Assembly (NCBI GenBank): GCA_017442855.1
Contig: JAFSPM010000045.1
Coordinates: forward strand, 369,961-433,960
DNA from: Bacteroidaceae bacterium
Lineage (GTDB): Bacteria; Bacteroidota; Bacteroidia; Bacteroidales; Bacteroidaceae
Direction: 5' to 3'
DNA: 64,000 nt
The position numbers and the translations under genes were made by a program. Within the stretch, counting starts at the first letter, position 1; every line of letters begins with the position of its first letter. Under the pieces are notes generated by a model. The model ran no database searches. It was not told the origin of the DNA and saw only the letters and a program-made list of their open reading frames with translations. This document shows positions 1 through 8,286 of this stretch, piece by piece.

Positions 1-912
1 CTCATACAGCAAACACTCGCTCCGCAACTGCATCATCCGCAAAACATCATCTTCTGTGGCGATCACGGCATAGCCGACGAAGGCGTGAGCGTGTCGCCCA
101 AAGAGGTTACTTGGCAGCAGACCATCCACTTTACCCACGGAGGTGGAGGGGTTAATTTCCTCACCCACCAACATGGTTTCGGACTGAAGGTTGTGGATGC
201 TGGCGTAGATTTCGATTTACCCTACGAACGAGGCATTATCAATATGAAAGTACGCAAGGGCACACGCAATTTCCTGCACGAAGCAGCTATGACAGAGGAT
301 GAGATGATTATCTGCTTGATGCGTGGTGCCGCGATGGTGGATATTTGTGAACAAGAAGGCAGTAACATCCTGAGCTTTGGCGAGATGGGCATTGGCAACA
401 CCTCTCCTTCATCCATCTGGATGCATCTGTTTGCCCACATCCCACTGGCACAGTGTGTGGGTGCCGGTAGCGGACTCAACAGTCAGGGCATCAGCAGGAA
501 ACTGCAAATCCTTCAGCAAGCCGTTGACAACTATAGTGGCGACGGTACGCCCAGCGATATCATCCGCTACTTTGGTGGCTACGAGATGGTCATGGCCATA
601 GGTGCCATGTTGCAAGCAGCCGAAGACCACGTGATTATCTTGGTCGATGGTTTCATCATGACGGCCTGCATGTTGGCCGCTATGCAGCTCTATCCTGATG
701 TGAAGCACTATGCCATCTTCGGACATTGTGGCGATGAGTCAGGTCATCAGTTATTGCTCAATGCCATGGATGCCAAACCCTTACTGCACCTGGGCATGCG
801 ATTGGGTGAAGGCACAGGAGCTATCTGCGCCTACCCCATTGTCGATTCTGCCGTACGTATGATAAACGAAATGGAGAGCTTCCAGCAAGCCTCTATCACA
901 AAATATTTTTGA
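1..912 (+). CDS. cobT: Nicotinate-nucleotide--dimethylbenzimidazole phosphoribosyltransferase CobT, 5' end cut by window
   Basis: CobT transfers ribose phosphate from nicotinate mononucleotide to the lower-ligand base (classically dimethylbenzimidazole) to make alpha-ribazole phosphate for cobalamin assembly in the cytoplasm. The frame is open from base 1; the first visible residues include [11 protein letters not shown], the conserved loop of the family, so the gene starts before the window. A GTG at 85 is inside this motif and is not the start. Further family segments are the glycine-rich stretch near 'GEMGIGNT' and the C-terminal 'LGEGTGA' turn. The stop is followed after one base by cobS, so the two are co-transcribed. 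About the first 40-50 residues are missing. Confidence 0.95.
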   Translation, partial: LIQQTLAPQLHHPQNIIFCGDHGIADEGVSVSPKEVTWQQTIHFTHGGGGVNFLTHQHGFGLKVVDAGVDFDLPYERGIINMKVRKGTRNFLHEAAMTEDEMIICLMRGAAMVDICEQEGSNILSFGEMGIGNTSPSSIWMHLFAHIPLAQCVGAGSGLNSQGISRKLQILQQAVDNYSGDGTPSDIIRYFGGYEMVMAIGAMLQAAEDHVIILVDGFIMTACMLAAMQLYPDVKHYAIFGHCGDESGHQLLLNAMDAKPLLHLGMRLGEGTGAICAYPIVDSAVRMINEMESFQQASITKYF

Positions 913-913
913 G

Positions 914-1663
914 ATGAACCGAGTTTTAGCAGCATTAATCTTCTTCACCCGCTTACCATTCTGGCGCATCAAGCAGGTCGATGCTGAGCACTTCAAGCAT
1001 GTAGTGCCCCTCTGGCCATTAGCAGGTTGGCTCACAGGAGGCATCATGGTGGGTGTGTTGTGGTTGGCAGCACAGGTGTTACCCCTCAGTACTGCGTGGC
1101 TCATTGCCATTGTGGCACGTTTGCTCATCACAGGATGTCTGCACGAAGATGGCTTAGCCGATTTCTGCGACGGCATGGGTGGTGGTGTCACACGCGAGCG
1201 TGTTCTCACCATCATGAAAGACTCCCACATCGGCACCTATGGAGTCATCGGACTCATCATCTATTTCCTCCTGCTCATGCAAATGAGCGCCTTACCATTA
1301 GAACTGTTGTGTGCCATAGTCTTCGTGGGTGATATATGGAGCAAGTTCGTATCATCACACATAATCAATATCTTACCATACGCACGCAAGGAAGAAGATG
1401 CCAAGAACAAAACCATCTATCAGCGCATGAGTGCCCTCGAGGCCTTCGTAGGTGCTCTGCTGGGTACCATCCCAGCTGTTGTCCTTCTACCCAACACTTT
1501 TTGGCCTGCGTTGCTGGCTCCCGTGGTAGTGTTTATCCTCCTCACTTGGTTGATGAAGCGACGCATCCAAGGCTACACAGGCGATTGTTGTGGTGCCCTG
1601 TTCCTCACCAGCGAACTCGCCTACCTCCTCACATGCCTTATATTTTTCAATTCTCAATTATGA
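914..1663 (+). CDS. cobS: Adenosylcobinamide-GDP ribazoletransferase CobS
   Basis: CobS (CobV) is the integral-membrane cobalamin synthase that joins adenosylcobinamide-GDP to alpha-ribazole. The 249 residues match the usual length. The N-terminus FFTRLPFWR, the acidic stretch 'LHEDGLADFCDG' and 'RIQGYTGDCCGA' near the C-terminus are family signatures; the aspartates are thought to bind metal and substrate. Several hydrophobic helices fit a membrane location. The start lies one base after the cobT stop and the stop overlaps the cobC start (ATGA), indicating translational coupling in a cobT-cobS-cobC operon. Confidence 0.95.
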   Translation: MNRVLAALIFFTRLPFWRIKQVDAEHFKHVVPLWPLAGWLTGGIMVGVLWLAAQVLPLSTAWLIAIVARLLITGCLHEDGLADFCDGMGGGVTRERVLTIMKDSHIGTYGVIGLIIYFLLLMQMSALPLELLCAIVFVGDIWSKFVSSHIINILPYARKEEDAKNKTIYQRMSALEAFVGALLGTIPAVVLLPNTFWPALLAPVVVFILLTWLMKRRIQGYTGDCCGALFLTSELAYLLTCLIFFNSQL

Positions 1664-2193
1664 AAATAACACTCATCCGCCATACCTCAGTTAATGTGCC
1701 ACAAGGCACTTGCTACGGACAAACCGATGTGCCCGTAAAGTCCACATTTTCAGAAGAAGCAGCGTTGGTCAAGTCCAACCTCGAAGCCTATACCCCCTTC
1801 GACAAAGTCTTCTGCAGTCCGCTCACACGTGCCGTTCAGCTCGCCACCTATTGTGGCTATCCTGATGCCCAACGTGACAAACGTTTGATGGAGATGAGTA
1901 TGGGCGATTGGGAAATGAAGCCATACAGCGAGCTCAAAGGCCCTTATGTCAATGATTGGTACAACGACTACCTGCACCTACCCACCCCTCATGGTGAGTC
2001 GTTCGAGATCCTGCTCCATCGTGTCAGTCAGTTCCTCGACGAGTTGCGCCAACAGCCATACCAAAACGTAGCCATTTTCGCACATGGAGGCATCCTCATC
2101 AGTGCCCAGGTCTATGCAGGTCATGTCACCTTCGACAATGCCTTTTCTGCCTTAGTACCTTATGGTGGCATCGTTCACCTCGAGCTTAAATAA
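1660..2193 (+). CDS. cobC: Alpha-ribazole phosphatase-like histidine phosphatase CobC
   Basis: This 177-residue protein belongs to the histidine phosphatase (phosphoglycerate mutase-like) family and by context removes the phosphate from alpha-ribazole 5'-phosphate. It starts LIRHTSVN, with the catalytic RH of the family, has 'CSPLTRAVQLA' as the second arginine region and 'IFAHGG' as the second catalytic histidine. The same frame stays open upstream to 1336, but that part overlaps cobS out of frame and reads as noise; the ATG at 1660 overlaps the cobS stop in an ATGA arrangement and begins the conserved domain. Confidence 0.92.
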   Translation: MKITLIRHTSVNVPQGTCYGQTDVPVKSTFSEEAALVKSNLEAYTPFDKVFCSPLTRAVQLATYCGYPDAQRDKRLMEMSMGDWEMKPYSELKGPYVNDWYNDYLHLPTPHGESFEILLHRVSQFLDELRQQPYQNVAIFAHGGILISAQVYAGHVTFDNAFSALVPYGGIVHLELK

Positions 2194-2220
2194 TATAGAA
2201 AAAACATACAGGGAAAGACA

Positions 2221-3132
2221 TTATACATCCAAAGCACCGATGATGTCGCGGACAGACTTGAAACCGTGGCGATCGAGGTAGTCGTTGATGCCATCAACCA
2301 CCTTGACGGTGATGGATGGGTCGATGAAGTTGGCTGTGCCAATCTCAACGGCTGTGGCACCTGCCAACATGAACTCGATGGCATCGGTGGCGTTCATGAT
2401 GCCTCCCAACCCTACTACCGGCACTTTCACGGCCTTGGCCACCTGCCACACCATACGCAGGGCTACTGGCTTGACGCAAGGTCCTGACAAACCGCCTGTT
2501 ACGGTAGAGAGCAAGGGCTTGCGGCGCTCGGCATCGATGGCCATACCCAGCATGGTGTTGATAAGGGAAACACTGTCGGCACCGGCTCCCTCAACGGCTT
2601 TGGCAATCTCGGTGATGTCTGTCACATTGGGCGTGAGCTTGACAATGAGTGTTTTATGATAGGCCTTGCGCACAGCACTCACCACCTCGGCTGCAGCGTT
2701 GGGTTGCACACCAAAGGTCATGCCTCCCTTCTTGACATTCGGACAGGAGATGTTCAGCTCAATGGCGGGGATGTTGTCAAGGTCGTTGACAATGGCGGCC
2801 GTTTCGCTATAATCTTCTATCGATGAGCCTGATACATTGACAATAACATGGGTGTTTATGTCCTTGAGACGGGGGTAGATATGCTCAACGAAATAATGCA
2901 CGCCCTTGTTCTGAAGACCTACCGCATTAAGCATGCCCATAGGGGTTTCTGCCATACGGGGATATGGGTTGCCCTCACGGGGATGCAAGGTGGTACCCTT
3001 TACGATGAAACCTCCCAAACGGGTGAGGTCGATAAAATCAGCGAACTCCTCACCATAACCAAATGTGCCGGAGGCGGTGAGCACGGGGTTCTTCAACGCC
3101 AACGCGCCTATATTTACTCTTAAATCTGCCAT
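2221..3132 (-). CDS. pyrD: Dihydroorotate dehydrogenase B, catalytic subunit PyrD
   Basis: Class 1B dihydroorotate dehydrogenase oxidises dihydroorotate to orotate in pyrimidine synthesis, passing electrons through PyrK to NAD. The 303-residue chain has the N-terminal [14 protein letters not shown], the '[10 protein letters not shown]' segment with the catalytic cysteine region of class 1 enzymes, and the FMN-phosphate loops '[11 protein letters not shown]' and 'EIGTANF'. It overlaps the end of pyrK by 13 bases, so the two are translated from one message, as expected for the heterotetrameric enzyme. No Rho-independent terminator is visible in the 27 bases between it and convergent cobC. Confidence 0.95.
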   Translation of the reverse strand: MADLRVNIGALALKNPVLTASGTFGYGEEFADFIDLTRLGGFIVKGTTLHPREGNPYPRMAETPMGMLNAVGLQNKGVHYFVEHIYPRLKDINTHVIVNVSGSSIEDYSETAAIVNDLDNIPAIELNISCPNVKKGGMTFGVQPNAAAEVVSAVRKAYHKTLIVKLTPNVTDITEIAKAVEGAGADSVSLINTMLGMAIDAERRKPLLSTVTGGLSGPCVKPVALRMVWQVAKAVKVPVVGLGGIMNATDAIEFMLAGATAVEIGTANFIDPSITVKVVDGINDYLDRHGFKSVRDIIGALDV

Positions 3133-3896
3133 AACAAGTCGTTGATATTAAACACGGGACCTTCTGTACACACACATACATGACCTGCGGTGGTGTTTTC
3201 CACACAACAGAGGCAAGCGCCTAAGCCACAGGCCATTTTGTTTTCCAAAGAGACTTCGCAGGTGATGCCTTTGGCCTTGGCGTAGCGGGCAACCGACAGC
3301 ATCATGGGCTTGGGGCCACAGCAGCAGATGCGGTCGAAGTGCTTGTCGCTCAGGATGGAATGTTGGGTGACAAAGCCTTTCTCGCCGTGACTGCCATCTT
3401 CTGTGGTGGTATATACATCACCATATTTATTGAATTCATCGAGCTGCAGCAACATGGATGCGGTGCGGGCGCCCAGGAGGAATGACGGACGGATGCCTTG
3501 CTGCTGAAGTTGCTCGCCAAAATAGAGCATGGGGGCTGTGCCGGCACCTCCTCCCACCAGCAACAGTTGCTCGTCAGCACGCTGGGGCATAGCGAAACCA
3601 TTGCCCAAAGGCAGTAGCACATTCACCACACTACCCAGTTCGAGGGTGGCCAATCGCTTGGTGCCTTCGCCTACAAGCTGTATGAGAAACCATACGCTAT
3701 TCTGCTGTCTGTCAACGAAATTGATGGATATAGGACGACGCAGGAAAGTATGGGGAGCATCGTCCACACGGAGTTCGGCAAACTGTCCTGGCAACATGTC
3801 AGGCAACGGTTGGTCGCCTTGTAGCTTCAACAACACGAAGTTGGAAGCCAGTCGCTCATTTGCCACCACCTTGAGATCTAAAAGGTATTTCTTCAT
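3120..3896 (-). CDS. pyrK: Dihydroorotate dehydrogenase electron transfer subunit PyrK
   Basis: PyrK is the FAD and [2Fe-2S] subunit that connects PyrD to NAD. The 258 residues show the ferredoxin-reductase fold: FAD motif 'RRPISI' near residue 55, the NAD-domain glycine loop '[12 protein letters not shown]', and a C-terminal cysteine cluster [10 protein letters not shown] followed by '[10 protein letters not shown]' that supplies the iron-sulfur ligands. It is the first gene of the pyrK-pyrD pair; a good promoter lies 22 bases upstream of its ATG. Confidence 0.95.
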   Translation of the reverse strand: MKKYLLDLKVVANERLASNFVLLKLQGDQPLPDMLPGQFAELRVDDAPHTFLRRPISINFVDRQQNSVWFLIQLVGEGTKRLATLELGSVVNVLLPLGNGFAMPQRADEQLLLVGGGAGTAPMLYFGEQLQQQGIRPSFLLGARTASMLLQLDEFNKYGDVYTTTEDGSHGEKGFVTQHSILSDKHFDRICCCGPKPMMLSVARYAKAKGITCEVSLENKMACGLGACLCCVENTTAGHVCVCTEGPVFNINDLLWQI

Positions 3897-3917
3897 AATA
3901 AGATGATATTACGAAGT

Positions 3918-3949
3918 CAAAGGTAAGAAAATAAATTCAACCAACCAAC
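3918..3949 (-). promoter_or_regulatory. pyrK-pyrD promoter
   Basis: On the minus strand the -7 box TACCTTTG (3925-3918) is preceded after 20 bases by GTTG (3949-3946), matching the Bacteroidetes housekeeping consensus. The predicted transcript begins shortly before the pyrK ATG at 3896. Confidence 0.7.
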
Positions 3950-4404
3950 TATTTGTTGGGCGTAAACGTCTCGTAAGTGCCGTCGTCGTAGAAAATTCTT
4001 ATTTCAGCAATATTTCTTGCAGGCTTTTCTTTATAGATAATCTCCTGTTTTACAACTACATTATCGTCATTTTTTGCCGATTCCAACGCATTTTCCTTGC
4101 GATTTTCGCTTTCAGTCGTACGTTGGGCGGGATTTATCGCATTGTCGCCAAACAAAGAACCTGTAAACATGGAATCAGGATCATCCTTGACCAAAGTGCC
4201 CTCGCCGGTGAGTAACCAGTTGAGATCTATGTCAGGGTAGGTCTCATGCAGACGTAACATAACCTCAGCGCTGGGATATTTGTTCCTGCCGCTAAGGATG
4301 TGGGAGATGGTAGCAGGCGCTACTCCAATTTTGTCAGCAAAGTTGCCTGGCGTGAGGTTTACACGCTCCAAAATCAGCTTCAGGCGGTCGATAATGGTCA
4401 TCAT
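3949..4404 (-). CDS. XRE-family helix-turn-helix regulator
   Basis: A 151-residue cytoplasmic DNA-binding protein. Residues about 8-65 form an XRE/Cro helix-turn-helix with 'NFADKIGVAPATISHILSGRNK', read here in two parts (positions about 22-43), then 'DLNWLLTGEG', a form common in Bacteroidales phage-repressor-like regulators. The rest is polar and contains no recognised effector domain; it ends in a short basic/acidic segment. The gene stands alone between pyrK and holA. Its promoter (4444-4475) is interleaved with TTGTAAAC-type inverted repeats that also recur further upstream, so autoregulation is likely. The role (stress, SOS or phage-like) cannot be read from the sequence. Confidence 0.85.
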   Translation of the reverse strand: MMTIIDRLKLILERVNLTPGNFADKIGVAPATISHILSGRNKYPSAEVMLRLHETYPDIDLNWLLTGEGTLVKDDPDSMFTGSLFGDNAINPAQRTTESENRKENALESAKNDDNVVVKQEIIYKEKPARNIAEIRIFYDDGTYETFTPNK

Positions 4405-4443
4405 TTTGGAAAACTACAATTGTAAACGTTTTTAATGCTGCTA

Positions 4444-4475
4444 CAAAAATAGAAACTTCTGTTTACAAATGCAAA
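4444..4475 (-). promoter_or_regulatory. Promoter of the XRE regulator gene
   Basis: Minus-strand TTTG (4475-4472), 20 bases, TATTTTTG (4451-4444). A GTTTACAA site (4461-4468) sits between the two boxes and its inverted partner TTGTAAAC (4420-4427) lies in the leader just past the expected start of transcription, a geometry suited to repression by the gene product. Confidence 0.75.
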
Positions 4476-4822
4476 TATTTTTATACAAAAATAACTTGTA
4501 TAATTGTACGATGAAATCGATATAAAAATAAGAACTATCAACATACCTGACACGAAAATAGAGCGTTTCCGTTTCGTAATTTAGTTTAGCAAAATTGCGT
4601 AATTAATTGGTATTTAGACGTTATTAATGCAATATTGTACAATAATAGACCTTTTAGGTTGGTAATACCCTCGTACTGCACCTTTGTACGATTGTTTAGT
4701 TTAATAATTAATGATAAAATATTGGGAAATAAGCGTATATAGTACTTAAAAGGCTATTTTAAAACAACTATCATTGTAAGAAACAGGGCTATTTGTTTAC
4801 AATACTACAGTAGAATTGATGG

Positions 4823-4853
4823 TTGTAAAAACGTAGATAGACGTGTATCTTTG
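4823..4853 (+). promoter_or_regulatory. Plus-strand promoter with no clear gene downstream
   Basis: TTG (4823-4825), 20 bases, TATCTTTG (4846-4853). TTGTAAAA overlaps the -33 box and TTGTATAA lies about 30 bases downstream. Transcription would run rightward into 4860-5110, which has no convincing protein, before meeting the 3' end of holA. Confidence 0.5.
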
Positions 4854-5114
4854 TATTATTATAGTAAAATTACAGAAATAATTTGTATAAATGTAAATGT
4901 AAACGGAAGTTAATGGGAAAACTTTGCCTCAAAATGGGTGTTGGAAGTTTGCCGAAAGTGTACATTTATAAAGATAGAAGTCTCCCCTTTTGGTCAACTT
5001 GCTTTTACCGATGAAATGGCTAAAAATTTTTTAGAAGCGAAAATGAAAATCCTTGCGATTTTTCGTACAAATGGTCGAGTTCATCGAAAAACGCGATTCT
5101 CGTGCCCTATCCTA

Positions 5115-6134
5115 TTAATGTAGAATTTTGAAGACCAGTTCGCGCAGGAGATCGGCATCTTCCACCGAATTATTCTCCACTCCCTTAGAACGGGCATCGG
5201 TCATGCGTATTTCATGAATAATCTGCATCACCTTCAAGCCGGAATAGTTGCGCATGGCCGTTGTATAATCCCTTGCCGCCCAGGGCGATTTCAAGCCCAG
5301 GAAGGTGGCTACCCCTGCATCACTCTTCTCAGGGGCGTAATACGCCATGAACAGATTGGAGAAGAGGCTGAATAAGTGCGCTAAGGTCATCTGTATGGGG
5401 TTGGTCTTGGGGTTTTCAGCAAAGTATTTGATGATGCGGTTGGCCTTCATCACATCTTTTGCAATGATAGCGTTGCGCAGCTCGAAGACGTTGTAGTCCT
5501 TGCTGATGCCGATATTTCGCTCAATCTGCTCAGGGGTTACCCGTTTCTGTCCTTTGGGTTGCGTGATGATCAGCTTGTCCAGCTCGCCCGTCATGCGCCC
5601 CAGGTCGGTTCCCACGAAATCGGCCATCATCTGCGTGGCTTTGGCATCCATCTCATAGCCTTTTTGCTGCATGTAGCTATTGATGAACGCAGGCATTTGC
5701 TGTTCTTTCAGCTTCTTCGACTCAAACACCACGCCCATTTTAGCCGCTTCGTTCACCCATTTCTTACGACCGTCAATTTTCCCATGCTTGTGGCAGATGA
5801 CCAAAATGGTAGATTTCAACGGCTTTTGGAGGTAAAACGCCAGTTCGTCCATGTTCTTGACGTTCTGTGCCTCTTTCACCACCACCACCTGGTATTCGGC
5901 CATCATGGGATAGCGTTTGGCGGCATTGATGATAGCGGCTATATCCACGTCCGAGCCGTAGGCAATGGTAAGGTTGAACTCCTTCTCACTATCGGTCAGC
6001 ACATGATCGATGATATAGTTGGCTATCTCATCGATGTAATAGCCTTCATCACCCATCAACAGATAGATGGGCGCATATTGCTTAGCCCTGAGGCTGGTCA
6101 TGACATCATCAAATGTAAGTTCTTGTTTTGCCAT
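5115..6134 (-). CDS. holA: DNA polymerase III subunit delta HolA
   Basis: HolA is the clamp-loader subunit that opens the beta sliding clamp. The 339 residues are the normal length. The chain has the delta-type N-terminal AAA-like fold ('YAPIYLLMGDEGYYIDEIA'), with the clamp-binding region and no Walker A motif, then 'GRMTGELDKLI' and the C-terminal collar domain ('WAARDYTTAMRNYS'). It lies three bases downstream of amn and so is probably translated from the amn message. Confidence 0.93.
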   Translation of the reverse strand: MAKQELTFDDVMTSLRAKQYAPIYLLMGDEGYYIDEIANYIIDHVLTDSEKEFNLTIAYGSDVDIAAIINAAKRYPMMAEYQVVVVKEAQNVKNMDELAFYLQKPLKSTILVICHKHGKIDGRKKWVNEAAKMGVVFESKKLKEQQMPAFINSYMQQKGYEMDAKATQMMADFVGTDLGRMTGELDKLIITQPKGQKRVTPEQIERNIGISKDYNVFELRNAIIAKDVMKANRIIKYFAENPKTNPIQMTLAHLFSLFSNLFMAYYAPEKSDAGVATFLGLKSPWAARDYTTAMRNYSGLKVMQIIHEIRMTDARSKGVENNSVEDADLLRELVFKILH

Positions 6135-6137
6135 AAC

Positions 6138-6914
6138 TTACCATTCGTATTTCAGGTGTTTGACAGTCTTCTTCTCCTCGATGATCATACGCAGTGCCTC
6201 GATGCCAATCTCCACATGTTCGTGTACGAACTGGGAGGTGACTTTCTTGTCGCTCTGCTCGGTCTTTATGCCTTCGGGCATCATGGGCTGATCGGATACC
6301 AGCAACAAGGCACCGGTAGGTATATGATTGGCAAAGCCGCAGGTGAAGAGCGTAGCGGTTTCCATATCTACCGCCATCGCACGTGTTTTCTTGAGATACT
6401 CCTTAAAATCATCGTCGTGCTCCCAGATGCGGCGGTTGGTGGTATAGACGGTGCCCGTCCAATAGTCGTGTGCGAAGTTTCGGATGGCGGTCGAGACGGC
6501 ACGCTGTAGCATAAACGCCGGTAGTGCAGGCACTTCGGGCGGATAGTAGTCATTGCTGGTACCTTCGCCCCTGATGGCTGCTATGGGCAGGATATAGTCG
6601 CCCAACTGGTTCTTCTTGTCGATTCCGCCACATTTTCCCAAGAACAGACAGGCCTTTGGCTGTATGGCGCTGAGCAGATCCATGATAATGGCGGCATTAG
6701 GACTGCCCATGCCGAAATTGATGATGGTGATGCCGTTGGCAGTTGCCGAACGCATATTGGCATCCTGTCCCATCACGGGCACATCAAACTTCTCGGCAAA
6801 AATATCCACATAATTGTTGAAGTTGGTCAACAGAATATACTTGGTGAAATCCTCCAACGGACGTTTCGTGTATCTTGGTAGCCAGTTAGCTACAATTTCT
6901 TCTTTGGTTTTCAT
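6138..6914 (-). CDS. amn: AMP nucleosidase
   Basis: AMP nucleosidase cleaves AMP to adenine and ribose 5-phosphate. This 258-residue protein is the short form usual in Bacteroidetes, lacking the N-terminal regulatory domain of the enterobacterial enzyme. It has the phosphorylase-fold core: 'TIINFGMGSPNAA', 'FLGKCGGID', and the purine-site segment 'AVDMETATLFTCGF' that carries the catalytic acid region. It heads an amn-holA pair, with a TATCTTTG -7 box on the minus strand at 6953-6960. Confidence 0.9.
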   Translation of the reverse strand: MKTKEEIVANWLPRYTKRPLEDFTKYILLTNFNNYVDIFAEKFDVPVMGQDANMRSATANGITIINFGMGSPNAAIIMDLLSAIQPKACLFLGKCGGIDKKNQLGDYILPIAAIRGEGTSNDYYPPEVPALPAFMLQRAVSTAIRNFAHDYWTGTVYTTNRRIWEHDDDFKEYLKKTRAMAVDMETATLFTCGFANHIPTGALLLVSDQPMMPEGIKTEQSDKKVTSQFVHEHVEIGIEALRMIIEEKKTVKHLKYEW

Positions 6915-6924
6915 AAAAAAAGCG

Positions 6925-6960
6925 TATCTTTGTCAAGAAACTAATGATGTTACAAAGATA
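6925..6960. promoter_or_regulatory. Divergent -7 boxes for amn (-) and the HSDR_N gene (+)
   Basis: TATCTTTG is present on the plus strand at 6925-6932 and on the minus strand at 6960-6953. The plus box has TTTG 18 bases upstream (6903-6906), inside amn. No clear -33 element is seen for the minus box. Confidence 0.55.
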
Positions 6961-6964
6961 GCAA

Positions 6965-7414
6965 ATGTTAGCGTTAAACCTACCTGCTTTTGAGGTAAAA
7001 ATGAAAGATGAGGGCGCAAAAAAACTCATTTTCGATGTGATTCGTCGGAAATATGTGGCGCTGACACCCGAAGAATGGGTGCGGCAGCACTTTGTGCATT
7101 ATCTCATCGAGCAGTTGGGCTATCCGCAAGAACTGCTGGCCAATGAGGTGGAGGTGTCGCTGAATGGCACCAGTAAACGTTGTGACACAGTGCTCTATGA
7201 TCGTGACTTACAGGCGCGTATGATTGTGGAGTATAAGGCGGCTGATGTGAATATCTCGCAGAAGGTGTTTAACCAGATTATGCGGTATAATATGGTGCTG
7301 AGGGTGCAGTATCTTATTGTTAGCAATGGCCTTGAGCATTATTGCTGCAAGCTTGATTATTCCAACAACAGCTACGAGTTTCTTTCAGAAATTCCTTCGT
7401 ATAGTAACCTATAA
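6965..7414 (+). CDS. Stand-alone type I restriction HSDR_N-like (HSDR_N_2) domain protein
   Basis: A 149-residue protein made only of the nuclease-like domain found at the N-terminus of type I restriction HsdR subunits. 'WVRQHFVHYL' near residue 39 and the core 'CDTVLYDRD' plus 'IVEYKAA' give the D...ExK pattern of PD-(D/E)XK nucleases. There is no helicase part, no HsdM/HsdS nearby, and the gene sits among housekeeping genes, so a restriction role is unlikely; the family is widespread in Bacteroidetes without a known function. Its stop codon lies within the hairpin shared with the convergent zinc-ribbon gene. Confidence 0.85.
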   Translation: MLALNLPAFEVKMKDEGAKKLIFDVIRRKYVALTPEEWVRQHFVHYLIEQLGYPQELLANEVEVSLNGTSKRCDTVLYDRDLQARMIVEYKAADVNISQKVFNQIMRYNMVLRVQYLIVSNGLEHYCCKLDYSNNSYEFLSEIPSYSNL

Positions 7415-7447
7415 AAGAAGCTGCTCGAATTGAGCAGCTTCTTTTAT
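7411..7447. terminator. Bidirectional Rho-independent terminator
   Basis: Perfect 16-base arms (7411-7426 and 7432-7447) around a 5-base loop; the outer A/T ends provide a U-tract in both directions. It overlaps the stop codon of the HSDR_N gene and reaches the stop codon of the zinc-ribbon gene, closing both converging transcripts. Confidence 0.9.
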
Positions 7448-8280
7448 TATGCTTCTTCTTCCTCAGCCTTTGCACGGCGACGACTTCTTGTCCGCTCTTT
7501 CGGAGCCTCCTTGGGAGTAAGCGTTACACCAGCCAACTCAGGATCGATCATGATGCGACCACAATACTCGCATACGATGATTTTCTTGTGGGACTTGATG
7601 TCGAGCTGGCGCTGTGGAGGGATGTGATTGAAGCAACCACCACAAGCATCACGCTGTACATACACGATACCCAAACCGTTGCGGGAATTTTTACGGATAC
7701 GCTTGAATGACAGCAACAAACGTGGTTCAATCTTGGTTTCCAATTCCTTAGACTTCTCACGAAGGCGCTCTTCCTCCTGCTTGGTCTCTGCAATAATCTC
7801 TTCCAACTCAGCTCTCTTGTCAATCAGGTCGTTGTTCTTTTCGTCCAGGTCCTTGATGGCCTGAGCCAAGTCAACTTGTCTTGCCTCTAATGCCTCGTTG
7901 GCTTCACGCGTCTTCTTCTCAGCCAGCTCCACCTCCAGTGTTTGGTATTCAATCTCCTTGCTCAGCAAGTCGTACTGACGGTTATTGCTCACATTGTCAA
8001 GCTGTTCCTTGTATTTAGCAATAGAAGTGTTTGCCTTCTCGATATCTCCCTTACGAGCCACCAGTTCGCGACGCAGATCCTGGATGTCGGTCTTGATCTT
8101 ATCGATGCGGGTGTTCAAACCAACGATCTCGTCTTCCAAGTCCTCTACTTCCAGAGGAAGTTCACCTCTCAGTGTCTTGATCTCATCAATCTTAGACAGG
8201 GTTGTCTGCAACTGATACAATGTCTTCAGTTTCTCTTCCACAGTCAGTTCCTGTGGGTCTTTCTTTGTCTCTTTTGCCAT
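7447..8280 (-). CDS. Coiled-coil protein with C4-type zinc ribbon (DUF164 family)
   Basis: A 277-residue cytoplasmic protein. Residues about 10-200 are a long charged coiled coil. The C-terminal part has two cysteine pairs, CGGC and CEYC, about 25 residues apart, forming a zinc ribbon (zf-RING_7 type), followed by a basic-acidic tail. The family is conserved in bacteria and often lies beside Nif3, as here, where the Nif3 gene ends six bases upstream. Its biochemical role is not established; nucleic-acid or ribosome-associated functions have been proposed for relatives. Confidence 0.88.
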   Translation of the reverse strand: MAKETKKDPQELTVEEKLKTLYQLQTTLSKIDEIKTLRGELPLEVEDLEDEIVGLNTRIDKIKTDIQDLRRELVARKGDIEKANTSIAKYKEQLDNVSNNRQYDLLSKEIEYQTLEVELAEKKTREANEALEARQVDLAQAIKDLDEKNNDLIDKRAELEEIIAETKQEEERLREKSKELETKIEPRLLLSFKRIRKNSRNGLGIVYVQRDACGGCFNHIPPQRQLDIKSHKKIIVCEYCGRIMIDPELAGVTLTPKEAPKERTRSRRRAKAEEEEA

Positions 8281-8286
8281 AATGGT

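Larger units (their letters stand above)
4416..4904. repeat. Cluster of TTGTAAAC/TTGTATAA-type 8-mers, candidate operators
   Basis: Within about 490 bases upstream of the XRE gene one family of 8-mers recurs in both orientations: TTGTAAAC at 4420, GTTTACAA at 4461 and 4795, the inverted pair TTATACAA/TTGTATAA at 4481 and 4496 (7-base spacer), TTGTACG at 4504 and 4684, the palindrome TTGTACAA at 4635, TTGTAAAA at 4823, TTGTATAA at 4883 and ATGTAAAC at 4897. Two of them overlap promoter elements. Binding by the adjacent regulator is inferred, not shown. Confidence 0.5.
4405..5114. other. Intergenic regulatory region, 710 bases, no convincing gene
   Basis: Strongly A+T-rich between the XRE gene and the 3' end of holA. 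It holds the XRE promoter, the 8-mer cluster and the plus-strand promoter described separately. A 61-codon frame starting with GTG at 4938 resembles no family known to me and is not counted as a gene; a small regulatory RNA starting near 4860 is possible. Confidence 0.5.

Noticed and set aside
1336-1659. N-terminal extension of the cobC frame
   Set aside because: Overlaps cobS in another frame and lacks family resemblance; the conserved domain starts at 1660.
4938-5123. 61-codon frame beginning with GTG
   Set aside because: No family resemblance, poor start codon, runs into the holA 3' end; region may instead encode RNA.
6965-7414. Type I restriction system
   Set aside because: Only an HSDR_N-like domain is present; no helicase, methylase or specificity gene nearby.
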